In this document: positions 6,053 through 12,125 of the stretch, in pieces
Position numbering within the stretch: position 1 is the stretch's first letter
Layout of the letters: every line of letters starts with the position of its first letter
Virus record (IMG/VR): IMGVR_UViG_3300028393_000401
Span: 1-20,009 of that record
Direction: 5' to 3' (one strand)
Length of the DNA: 20,009 nt
Source: a virus
Notes under the pieces: model-generated
What the model was told of the DNA's origin: nothing
Seen by the model: only the letters and a program-made list of their open reading frames with translations
The model's database searches: none
Made by a program: the position numbers and the translations under genes

Positions 6053-6740
6053 TGATTGGATCTGTCCAGATGTTAGGTATGTTATATGCTGAATTAATTG
6101 ATCAACTTTGTAGCTAACATTGCTCATGTGCTGGGGCACAGGAAGGCTTCGCAGGAATCTAATAGTGTGCCATCTTACATTCGCACACGCTCTTTTATTG
6201 TTACGATATTGTAACAATTCTTTAGTATACGCCAACCTGTTATCTGTTATCTTAACTGTATCGGAGACCCTCGAGACCAGCCAAGGTGAGCAACTCCGAT
6301 TCTGACGATAGCGGCCGCAGTACGGACGCCCTTCCCCGATTTTTCGGGCGGGTTTAGCCATGCCTGCCAAGCCGATCGGCGACCACCATCGCCGGGTCTC
6401 CTCCGGGAGGCTTTAGGGAGACCCCCCTACTTCGCAGATGCGAGCGTGAACCGCTCGGACAAGTATGGTAGCTGACACGCTCGTTCCTGCCTCCATTGAA
6501 TTGTGAGGAAGTGTTTAATGTGTTTTGCCCTGCCCCACCCGATTGACTCTGACCAGTATTAGCACACCCCAGAATGTCGGCAAAGGTAAGCAAACACGGA
6601 ACACTTCAAGTGGCCTAGATTTTCGCTTAACAGCTTTTGCTCGTTATTAGCGGCCCCGCCAGACACGACCGATGCGATAAAGTCAGAAAAGGCCTTTGCC
6701 TACTCTACCTTCCCCGAAAGGCGTAAAGCAGTATTCACCC
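6053..6740 (+). ncRNA. Candidate large structured non-coding RNA
   Basis: About 700 nt without a convincing gene on either strand but with many perfect stems. ATGTTAG 6069-6075 pairs with CTAACAT 6113-6119; GTGTGC with GCACAC near 6165-6188; TTGTTAC with GTAACAA near 6199-6218; ATCGGAG 6260-6266 with CTCCGAT 6294-6300; CGGCGA with TCGCCG near 6377-6394; GGGTCTCC with GGGAGACCC near 6394-6424; CGAGCGTG 6441-6448 with CACGCTCG 6476-6483; GGCAAAGG 6579-6586 with CCTTTGCC 6693-6700. An extended -10 lies just upstream. Size and style recall phage-borne ornate RNAs such as GOLLD or ROOL, but I cannot match a family. Boundaries are estimates, and the strand is inferred from the promoter. A replication origin is the main alternative. 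Confidence 0.4.
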
Positions 6741-6742
6741 AC

Positions 6743-6808
6743 ACTAACATTTATTTAGTGGTATTATTAATCAACAACCTAGCATTGATGTTAGTTCAAT
6801 GTTAGTTC
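6743..6808. promoter_or_regulatory. Operator-like ATGTTAGTTC repeats with extended -10
   Basis: ATGTTAGTTC occurs at 6788-6797 and 6799-6808, an 11-bp helical-phase tandem. AATGTTAGT occurs in inverse orientation at 6743-6751, within the hairpin CACTAA-CATTTAT-TTAGTG (6742-6760). Between them TGGTATTAT (6759-6767) is a good extended -10 for the plus operon, with a start near 6774. A repressor or activator binding the repeats could control the amidoligase operon. Confidence 0.45.
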
Positions 6809-6942
6809 TTTTTAAGAAAAAAAATTTTCCGCTCCCGCTGGGAGCGGAAAGCTTCTTTTCTACCAACTTGCTAACGCTTTCCGCTTTAGCATCACACAAC
6901 AACCGAGTTGGTCGCTCGCTAACTGAACCAAACGCAGTATGA
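6799..6942 (+). CDS. Possible leader ORF (47 aa) coupled to the operon
   Basis: A frame starts at ATG 6799 (MLVLFKKKNFPLPLGAESFF) and ends at TGA 6940-6942. That stop overlaps the ATG of the next gene at 6939 in an ATGA arrangement, like genuine gene pairs in this window. It runs straight through the hairpins at 6826-6885, so ribosomes translating it would change which stem can form. The composition is not protein-family-like and no SD is visible. It may be a leader peptide used in attenuation or a chance frame. Confidence 0.3.
   Translation: MLVLFKKKNFPLPLGAESFFSTNLLTLSALASHNNRVGRSLTEPNAV
6826..6885 (+). promoter_or_regulatory. Mutually exclusive hairpins, attenuator-like
   Basis: Segment A TTTCCGCTCCC (6826-6836) and segment B GGGAGCGGAAA (6840-6850) form an 11-bp perfect hairpin with loop GCT. 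Segment B extended, AGCGGAAAGC (6843-6852), can instead pair 10 bp with segment C GCTTTCCGCT (6876-6885). A-B is followed on the plus strand by GCTTCTTTTCT, a weak terminator tail. On the minus strand A-B is followed by AATTTTTTTTC, a strong terminator, so it may also stop antisense transcription. Confidence 0.5.
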
Positions 6943-7088
6943 AAACAACACAAGATGCCAAATGGCAAAAATGGGAAACCGCCAAAATCCAAGCTGGCGG
7001 AATCCGCAAAGCAATAGCAAAAACAGCCGCATACACAGCGGTATTTGCATTCATTGTCTACATCGAAGCAGTTATCTTCTTCGTGTAA
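6939..7088 (+). CDS. Small single-pass membrane protein (49 aa)
   Basis: A 49-aa frame: a charged amphipathic N-terminal half (MKTTQDAKWQKWETAKIQ) with Lys/Arg up to about residue 28, then a hydrophobic segment (AAYTAVFAFIVYIEAVIFFV) to the C-terminus. It reads as a small N-in membrane protein. It precedes the amidoligase by 31 bp on the same strand and is probably the first structural gene of this operon. The start lacks SD but follows the CA-rich leader type (AACTGAACCAAACGCAGT). It could recruit the enzymes to the inner membrane. No homolog is recognised. Confidence 0.6.
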   Translation: MKTTQDAKWQKWETAKIQAGGIRKAIAKTAAYTAVFAFIVYIEAVIFFV

Positions 7089-7119
7089 ACGCAACCACAC
7101 CCAAACAACAACATTAACT

Positions 7120-8376
7120 ATGAACTACCAAGCCATCGTTAAGTCCCAAGGCTCGCTATATGCCGCTGGCCTTACCATCATGCAGGCTCGCAACTGGGGC
7201 ACATCCCCTCGCAATGCGGGTCTGTCAGACATACTAGAGCGTGATCAATTCAAACGCTTGCACGACATCTATCGCCGCAAGCAATGGTATACCAACGCAA
7301 CTAACACTGAAGAAACCACAAAGCTTGAGCGTGAGACTATGCGTAAAGTTTACCGCATGGCATTAGGTCGCCGCAAGTTTAGGGCAATCTTCCGCAAATA
7401 CTCGGTCAAAGATGTGTGGCGGCAAGTAACTCAACGCACAAATATATATATCGGTTGCGAATTAGACCTGCAACTACGAAAAGAAATTGGTTATGCCATA
7501 CACAAGCTGGAAAAGGCTCACATCGACAGCAATATCATAACTAAAGTCGAGAAGCCGCTCTATGAGTCAATGCCGCTCTACACTTGCTCTGGTGAGCTTG
7601 AGGCAACCAGCATGGATACATTCCGCATCCGCAAGCTTGCCAAAGGCAAAAGCTCTGCAAGCAGTCGCCATGAGTATTGGAAGCACTCGGCTCATCTGAA
7701 CTTCGCTCGTGATGGCGGAGGGCAGGCAGAGACGCAGTTCCTCATCCGTCCAGAACTCACTCGCATTGTATGCGGTCTGGTTCGCACACTGGGCAGTCAA
7801 TCCCGCAATGGTGGTCACATCCACATTAACTGCGGCAAAAACGAAGCCATAGGCGAGAGCGTCTATTCAGCACTGCGTTATAACCTGACTTGGATGCGTT
7901 GGCTTGTTCCATACAGCCGCCGCTCCGGGCACTGGTCGCAGATGAATACTGTCTGTTGCTCGTTCAATCGTGCAAAATCAGTTAAGGCAACAGCCTTATC
8001 TGCAAACACTTGGAACAGAACAGGCACTGTAGAGATGCGTCTGTGGGGCACTTCCAAGAAAGTCGAAGACTGGATCGGTCGCCGTGACATCATGCAGGCA
8101 ATAGCCAAGTGGTCAGAATGGCAAGATGTAGATAGCCTTAACAGCTATCCACTTGCAGAAGAGACAACCCGCATTGCTTGGCCCGAGTTCGTTCGCTGGT
8201 CATCAGTTAACGCACCAGAGGCTCTTGCATATGCATTGCGTGTAATCCGCAAAAAGTGCAGAGCGGCATCAACGCCACAGAAAGACAGGGAAGCCTGCAA
8301 CCTACTCTGGCAAGAGTTTGAAGCAACAGGCATCCGAGTCCGTGGCTTTCGTCGCCGTAACCCAGTCGTATTATGA
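7120..8376 (+). CDS. Amidoligase-family enzyme (glutamine-synthetase-like fold)
   Basis: A 418-aa protein. The start is ATG 7120 (MNYQAIVKSQG), after the CA-rich leader AAACAACAACATTAACT; the upstream in-frame ATG at 7045 lies inside the previous gene. Residues 1-105 are a basic helical extension. The amidoligase signature follows: IGCELD (111-116, equivalent of the family's GxExE start), ARDGGGQAETQF (197-207), GGHIHIN (231-237) and NRTGTVEMRLWGTS (299-312, equivalent of N...TVEFR). Such enzymes use ATP to join an amine to a carboxylate, forming amide bonds, often in cell-wall or peptide modification. The glutamine amidotransferase two genes downstream would supply ammonia. The ATGA overlap with the next gene implies coupling. 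The substrate is unknown. Confidence 0.85.
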   Translation: MNYQAIVKSQGSLYAAGLTIMQARNWGTSPRNAGLSDILERDQFKRLHDIYRRKQWYTNATNTEETTKLERETMRKVYRMALGRRKFRAIFRKYSVKDVWRQVTQRTNIYIGCELDLQLRKEIGYAIHKLEKAHIDSNIITKVEKPLYESMPLYTCSGELEATSMDTFRIRKLAKGKSSASSRHEYWKHSAHLNFARDGGGQAETQFLIRPELTRIVCGLVRTLGSQSRNGGHIHINCGKNEAIGESVYSALRYNLTWMRWLVPYSRRSGHWSQMNTVCCSFNRAKSVKATALSANTWNRTGTVEMRLWGTSKKVEDWIGRRDIMQAIAKWSEWQDVDSLNSYPLAEETTRIAWPEFVRWSSVNAPEALAYALRVIRKKCRAASTPQKDREACNLLWQEFEATGIRVRGFRRRNPVVL

Positions 8377-8621
8377 AACAGAGAAAACACAAAGCTGGAG
8401 ACACCAGAGAAGACGGATTCAGATACTGGGGGCTTCAGCATAAAAAGCGGAAATCTGGCTGGAAGACATACGAGGTCTGGCTCTCTCCAGAAACCTACCA
8501 GAAGCAAATTGAATACAACAGGGTAAGAAGCCGCAGGGTTGCTAAAGAAAAATCCTACAGGCTTCGCAAAAAACCATTCCTTGCACGACTTGCAAAGGCA
8601 TGGACAACAATCGTCGGTTAA
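8373..8621 (+). CDS. Basic 82-aa protein, HNH-associated-type domain without HNH
   Basis: An 82-aa, very Lys/Arg-rich protein starting at ATG 8373, overlapping the amidoligase stop as ATGA. GDTREDGFRYWGLQ, then KTYEVWLSPETYQK, resembles a short beta-strand module (DGF...GYxxx..YExWxSPE) that often precedes HNH nuclease domains in phage proteins. Here no His-Asn-His motif follows, only a basic helix (RVRSRRVAKEKSYRLRKK). It might be a nucleic-acid-binding adaptor or a decayed HNH endonuclease fragment. Being sandwiched between the amidoligase and the amidotransferase with tight spacing argues that it is expressed with them, possibly as substrate or accessory. Confidence 0.65.
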   Translation: MKQRKHKAGDTREDGFRYWGLQHKKRKSGWKTYEVWLSPETYQKQIEYNRVRSRRVAKEKSYRLRKKPFLARLAKAWTTIVG

Positions 8622-8643
8622 CAACAATAAAGGAAACAACATT

Positions 8644-9660
8644 ATGTGTAAATTAGTCGGATGGACATCAAGCAAGAATAATCCACTTGCAAAAGCAATG
8701 GCAGATGCGGCACTACAAGCCGCTCACGATCAGATCAGAAAAACCGAGCGTGACGGCTTCGGCTACGCACAGGCTGGTTCGACTGGCCTTCGTGCCCGAT
8801 ACCTCGACCCGCATGAGTTCCACGATATGAATGGGATTCCGAATCTATATCGCAGAGCTGGCAAGATGGCAGAAGCCTTCGCAACCACCTATCGCACAGC
8901 CCACGAGGGCAGTTACAAGCCAGACCGTCATATGATCGGTCACGGCAGAACAGCCACTTGCGGCATCAACCTAGAGAATGTGCATCCGTTCCGCAGGAGC
9001 GGTTGGACACTCGCCCACAATGGCGTGATCAACTGGGAAGGCCCAAAGTGCAAATCACACGAGAAAGTAACTTGCGACAGCCAGCACTTGCTTATCGCAA
9101 TGGCTGACAACACGCCAATGCTCAAGCGTAAGGAGCAATTGGAACACATCAGCGGTTACGCCGCTTTCCTTGCACTTAACCCGCAAGGCAAGCTTATCGT
9201 TGCCGTTGACGACAGGGCAAGGCTCTACGCTGGCATAACTAGCAAAGAGCGTTGGATCTTTGGCACCACGCCAGAGATTGTCGAAGCCGTCGCAGATGCA
9301 TGGAACTGCAGTGGAGTCACTGCTTATCCACTAGCCGCTTGGACTTGGCTTGAGTTTGCCGAAGGTGGCAAAGAGCCAGAGTTAAGCGACTGGAAGCACA
9401 AGCAGGCGACAACCCGCCAGCTTGGTTTTGCCTCGCAAAGCCTCGGCAAAGGCTGGGACAAGTCAACGCACCGCAAACGCAAGGAATACCCTGCGTCATC
9501 AGCCGGGGCTTGGCAGTATAGCAACTACGGATCAGCCAGTAACAGCAGTGCTACTTGGCTATCCGCACACGAGGCCGCAGAACAGCGGGAGCATATGACT
9601 GAAGCGGATGCCATCGCCGCAGTTGACGCTTCCGAACTCGGAATCGGAGACTACAAGTGA
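8644..9660 (+). CDS. Class II glutamine amidotransferase (Ntn-type GATase)
   Basis: A 338-aa protein. ATG 8644 is chosen because it places the nucleophile at Cys2 (MCKLVGW), as the N-terminal-nucleophile family requires; the start follows AAAGGAAACAACATT. Visible signatures are RDGFGYA (36-42), GHGRTATCG (99-107, Arg binding the glutamine carboxylate), HPF (114-116), AHNGVIN (124-130) and CDSQHL (144-149). It should hydrolyse glutamine and deliver ammonia. The domain ends near residue 240; the last 100 residues are a Lys/Ser/Trp-rich tail with no known domain. There is no sugar isomerase or synthetase domain as in GlmS or AsnB, so the amidoligase upstream is the likely partner. Confidence 0.88.
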   Translation: MCKLVGWTSSKNNPLAKAMADAALQAAHDQIRKTERDGFGYAQAGSTGLRARYLDPHEFHDMNGIPNLYRRAGKMAEAFATTYRTAHEGSYKPDRHMIGHGRTATCGINLENVHPFRRSGWTLAHNGVINWEGPKCKSHEKVTCDSQHLLIAMADNTPMLKRKEQLEHISGYAAFLALNPQGKLIVAVDDRARLYAGITSKERWIFGTTPEIVEAVADAWNCSGVTAYPLAAWTWLEFAEGGKEPELSDWKHKQATTRQLGFASQSLGKGWDKSTHRKRKEYPASSAGAWQYSNYGSASNSSATWLSAHEAAEQREHMTEADAIAAVDASELGIGDYK

Positions 9661-9749
9661 GCAACAGCCGTAAACGACTTCTGGAATGGCTGATCGCCTT
9701 CTGGCTCGTCGCAATGGCTACTTGCGTTAACGATCACTTCAGACAATAA
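9657..9749 (+). CDS. Tiny membrane peptide (30 aa) at operon end
   Basis: GTG 9657 overlaps the amidotransferase TGA (GTGA), giving VSNSRKRLLEWLIAFWLVAM then ATCVNDHFRQ. It has positive residues at the N-terminus followed by one hydrophobic segment (LIAFWLVAMATC). The cysteine after the hydrophobic stretch is faintly lipobox-like, but the match is weak. It lies 8 bp before a strong terminator, so it is the last gene of the operon if real. Overlap, position and membrane character support it; length limits confidence. Confidence 0.5.
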   Translation: MSNSRKRLLEWLIAFWLVAMATCVNDHFRQ

Positions 9750-9757
9750 CAGAATCT

Positions 9758-9794
9758 GGGTCGGGGGGCTTACGCCTCCCGGCCCTTTTTTTTT
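9758..9794 (+). terminator. Strong Rho-independent terminator of the amidoligase operon
   Basis: GGGTCGGGGGGC (9758-9769) and GCCTCCCGGCCC (9774-9785) form a 12-bp stem with two G-T wobbles and loop TTAC, followed by nine T (9786-9794). Confidence 0.93.
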
Positions 9795-9809
9795 GTTGCA
9801 AAAATAGTC

Positions 9810-9928
9810 CCTCGCTTCGCTCGGCCCTTTCGATGCTTTAGTGCCACCTCAACTCGGACATCCACGCCCGCCCCTTATTATGCGGGGCGATGCCTTTGCA
9901 GGGCGATCCCATTATTATGCGGGGCGAT
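9810..9928. repeat. Right-hand repeat cluster between convergent operons
   Basis: CCTCGCTTCGCTCGG at 9810-9824 matches the palindromes at 4862, 5081 and (variant) 4946. TGCCACCTCAACTC at 9842-9855 is the second copy of the 14-bp repeat. TTATTATGCGGGGCGAT occurs at 9875-9891 and 9912-9928; the first lies in the hairpin GCCCC-ttattatgc-GGGGC and the second encodes the C-terminus of the peptide gene at 9915. No plus-strand gene is present. Confidence 0.8.
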
Positions 9929-10022
9929 CTGGGTCGTCGCCCTTCGGTAGCAGGCACAGCCCAATGAAGATAAGGCAGAACGCCAACATGAGTGCTAGGA
10001 ATATGATTATATTCGTTATCAT
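9915..10022 (-). CDS. Small membrane peptide (35 aa) after GT4
   Basis: ATG 10022 overlaps the glycosyltransferase stop as ATGA. The frame reads MITNIIIFLALMLAFC, continues hydrophobic (LIFIGLCLL) and ends PKGDDPDRPA at TAA 9915. It is one clear transmembrane segment with a short hydrophilic tail. The perfect overlap with the preceding gene and the coherent membrane design make it likely real. It may anchor or assist the glycosyltransferase, or act in lysis. The last codons are made of the TTATTATGCGGGGCGAT repeat, so the tail may have been acquired with it. Confidence 0.6.
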   Translation of the reverse strand: MITNIIIFLALMLAFCLIFIGLCLLPKGDDPDRPA

Positions 10023-11152
10023 TGCGGGTAGTTGCGTGAGAGCCAGCTTAACTCTGTTCGTGATTCGTTAAGTTCATACCATCCAGCCTTGCCATAAATG
10101 TTGGATATGCTGGTAAAGTATTCCTCATACATTGCGGCAACTTTCTCCATGCTAAAGTTTTCGGCCCAAGCCCTACACTTTTTGGGGTCGATGGTATGGA
10201 TGTTCTTTGCGGCCCAGACAAACTGCTCAAAGGTGCGGCATCGGTATCCTGTTACGCCGTGGAGGTTAAGCTCTTGGAAGCAACCCCAGTCAGTAGAGAT
10301 GATAGGAGTGCCAGATAGCATACCTTCAATCTGAACTCCGCCGAAAGGCTCCCCATACATGGTGGCTACGAATTGCCCTTTAGCGTTTGCCATTAGCTTA
10401 CGCCTCTCTTCCACTCCTGCGTAGCCCACGAACTCCACATGACTAGGTATTTCCGTGTAGCCCATAGCCTTTATGTCTCCCTGTCCCGCCACTTTTAGCT
10501 TGGCTCCGATGGCTTGCGTCACTTCAATAGCGATATGCAACCCCTTATGATGGCCTATCCTGCCAATGAATAGGAAGTAGTCCTCCTTGTCTGCGTTGAA
10601 AGTGAACTGCCTCGTGTCAAAGTAGTTAGGAATCACGGCATCATACCAGCTGAACTTATCTGGCGTTCCCACGGCCTCGGTTCCGTGGAAGGCCCCTAGC
10701 ATATACTGCGATTCGTAAACCTTATATGGGGCGAATGTGCCGCCGGGATACCCGATCCCCGGCTCTACGACGATCATATCGGGGTTAGCGTCTGCTACAG
10801 GGCGATGTCCATGCCCCCAGAAGCAGAGGAGGAAGTCGCCATACTGCTTGCGTTTAGCGATCTCCTCGTTTGTTCTGGCATAGAACATCTTGTAGGCAGG
10901 ATCATCCATTGCGAACTTAAACACATTGCTGTGCCAATCGTAGTCGCCGTAGGCTTCCTTTAGGACGGCATCGTTAGTAGTGCCGACGATCTCATCAGCC
11001 ACCACTTCGCTTCTGTCATGTCCGTAGTGAATTATGTAGTGGCCTCTGGCCTTCATCATCTCGCAGAACTTAACCACCTTCTGCGTGAACGCACAGGCTA
11101 TGTAGTCAGCGTTGCTAATTGTGTGGGGAATACCCAAGCAGTGAAATCTCAT
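10019..11152 (-). CDS. GT4-family glycosyltransferase (GT-B fold)
   Basis: A 377-aa protein. The N-terminal domain begins MRFHCLGIPHT with H and Y residues typical of acceptor-side Rossmann folds. The C-terminal domain has the donor-site signatures FLFIGRIGHHKGLHIAIE (about 192-210) and GEPFGGVQIEGMLSGTPII (about 267-285), where EPFG...E matches the E-x7-E motif of retaining GT4 enzymes. It transfers a sugar from a nucleotide-sugar donor; the acceptor is unknown. The start overlaps the upstream stop as ATGA and has a strong SD (GGAGGAAG) about 6 bp before it. It is near the end of the long minus-strand operon. It could modify host polysaccharide, virion or DNA. Confidence 0.88.
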   Translation of the reverse strand: MRFHCLGIPHTISNADYIACAFTQKVVKFCEMMKARGHYIIHYGHDRSEVVADEIVGTTNDAVLKEAYGDYDWHSNVFKFAMDDPAYKMFYARTNEEIAKRKQYGDFLLCFWGHGHRPVADANPDMIVVEPGIGYPGGTFAPYKVYESQYMLGAFHGTEAVGTPDKFSWYDAVIPNYFDTRQFTFNADKEDYFLFIGRIGHHKGLHIAIEVTQAIGAKLKVAGQGDIKAMGYTEIPSHVEFVGYAGVEERRKLMANAKGQFVATMYGEPFGGVQIEGMLSGTPIISTDWGCFQELNLHGVTGYRCRTFEQFVWAAKNIHTIDPKKCRAWAENFSMEKVAAMYEEYFTSISNIYGKAGWYELNESRTELSWLSRNYPQ

Positions 11153-11340
11153 TTCTTCTTCCTCCTATCGTGCATGAATGTAGTTAAGCGTTCTGGTTCC
11201 TTATCGAATCCCCTCCGCTTCCAGAAGCCATCAATGGCCTTCCTCATCACATAGGATAAGTGTAGCTCATTAGCATGGCTCCCAGATTCGTCGGCCTCAA
11301 TCCTTAAAGGAACTCCATTGTGGGTTCCGTTATCGCTCAT
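11149..11340 (-). CDS. Hypothetical 63-aa basic protein
   Basis: A 63-aa protein of unknown family. The N-terminus is polar (MSDNGTHNGVPLRIE), followed by a helix (LHLSYVMRKAIDGFWKRRGF) and a basic C-terminus (FMHDRRKKK). It overlaps both neighbours as ATGA (start with 11337-11681, stop with the glycosyltransferase), so it is firmly embedded in the operon. Its last codons supply the SD of the glycosyltransferase gene, which may explain the RRKKK end. Confidence 0.72.
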   Translation of the reverse strand: MSDNGTHNGVPLRIEADESGSHANELHLSYVMRKAIDGFWKRRGFDKEPERLTTFMHDRRKKK

Positions 11341-11681
11341 TCTGGCAGGATACCGCTATTGACCTTACGCAGAATGTCCTCCATCTGACAAAGGGGACAA
11401 TCGGTCTTATCCTCGTCATCGTTTCCGTGGTCGAATCCTTCCCGCTGTGCGGCAAATATAAAGATAATGGTATAAGCCCTGCCAAGAATCTCAAACATCT
11501 CTGGAGCGGCGGCAAATAGCTTTGCTATATTGATGCTCTCCTTGATGGCGATGGCGGCAGAGATTGATGCCACCTCACGGCCTTCTGCATCTAGGATGCA
11601 ATCACCATCCGCTCGGAATGGGAACTGCATGGGGACTAAAGCTCTGTCCTTAAACTCTTCTGGCACGATTAGGTTACTCAT
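11337..11681 (-). CDS. Hypothetical 114-aa phage protein with CPLC motif
   Basis: A 114-aa protein from ATG 11681 (MSNLIVPEEFKD), chosen over the longer frame because it follows the CA-rich leader AAACCAAAACAAAACAA used elsewhere. It has a compact N-terminal beta part (VPMQFPFRADGDCILDAEGR), a helical middle (KLFAAAPEMFEILGRAYTII) and a C-terminal CPLCQMEDILRK. The AAPEMFEILGRA segment resembles the AAPEL(L/F)xAL motif common in small phage proteins of unknown role. The first bases overlap the upstream gene by 8 bp. No catalytic function can be assigned. Confidence 0.75.
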   Translation of the reverse strand: MSNLIVPEEFKDRALVPMQFPFRADGDCILDAEGREVASISAAIAIKESINIAKLFAAAPEMFEILGRAYTIIFIFAAQREGFDHGNDDEDKTDCPLCQMEDILRKVNSGILPE

Positions 11682-11979
11682 TTGTTTTGTTTTGGTTTGG
11701 TGTTTTCTGGCTGATTCTCTCGTCTGGATAGAGGCGTTGTCTGGCTTGCGTCTCGGTGTATCCAAGAAGCTCTAGGCCCTCCAGTACCTCGTGATCCTCA
11801 AGCTCTCTGCAATTCTGATTCACATACTTGTCTAGGTGATCCCAGCGATCTGAAACGATGCGAGGGCCGAACCAATCCCACCATACGATCTTGGCGATCT
11901 GGGTGCGGATCTTCTTCGGCAATAGCTCAATGTGAGCGGCCCACTGGTCGGGGGTGCGATGCTTTAGGACTGCTTGCAT
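11674..11979 (-). CDS. Hypothetical 101-aa protein (Trp-rich, HTH-like)
   Basis: A 101-aa protein of unknown family. MQAVLKHRTPDQWAAHIELL is followed by a helical Trp-rich part (IAKIVWWDWF, DRWDHLDKYV) and by LEDHEVLEGLELLGYTETQA, which looks like a short helical bundle; the tail is Lys/Asn/Gln-rich. The tail codons (NQNKTNE) are produced by the CA-rich leader of the next gene, which overlaps the end by 8 bp. It overlaps the upstream gene by 16 bp. Possibly DNA-binding, but not demonstrated. Confidence 0.72.
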   Translation of the reverse strand: MQAVLKHRTPDQWAAHIELLPKKIRTQIAKIVWWDWFGPRIVSDRWDHLDKYVNQNCRELEDHEVLEGLELLGYTETQARQRLYPDERISQKTPNQNKTNE

Positions 11980-12125
11980 AGTGCTTCGTTTATGGTGTCG
12001 GCAATCTTCTTTGTCTTGCCTAGTGAGTTGAGGGTCTGGATCTGCTTGAGCGTGTTGACAAGCTCTTGGATCTGGTTGAGGTATTCACGGATCTCCCACT
12101 TGAGGGTGTCGATGTCATTCTGCAT
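11964..12125 (-). CDS. Small coiled-coil protein (53 aa)
   Basis: A 53-aa protein starting at ATG 12125 (MQNDIDTLKWEIREYLNQIQ). This start is preferred because it follows GCAAAACAAA, the leader type seen elsewhere; the frame could be extended upstream but only inside the previous gene. Leu/Ile at heptad spacing through residues 8-35 suggests a coiled coil, followed by a basic helix. It overlaps the gene on each side. A small regulatory or scaffold partner is possible. Confidence 0.6.
   Translation of the reverse strand: MQNDIDTLKWEIREYLNQIQELVNTLKQIQTLNSLGKTKKIADTINEALCKQS

Noticed and set aside
6354-6593. Minus-strand 79-codon frame and the neighbouring 6026-6370 frame in the non-coding region
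   Set aside because: Arg/Ser/Gly-rich with no family resemblance; the perfect inverted repeats in the same DNA explain the sequence better.
5757-6938. tRNA or tmRNA genes in the non-coding region
   Set aside because: No cloverleaf with a GTTCRA T-arm and acceptor pairing could be found on either strand by eye.
8145-8675. Long minus-strand frame opposite the amidoligase and GATase
   Set aside because: The plus-strand genes carry clear family motifs; this frame is Cys/Phe-rich antisense noise.
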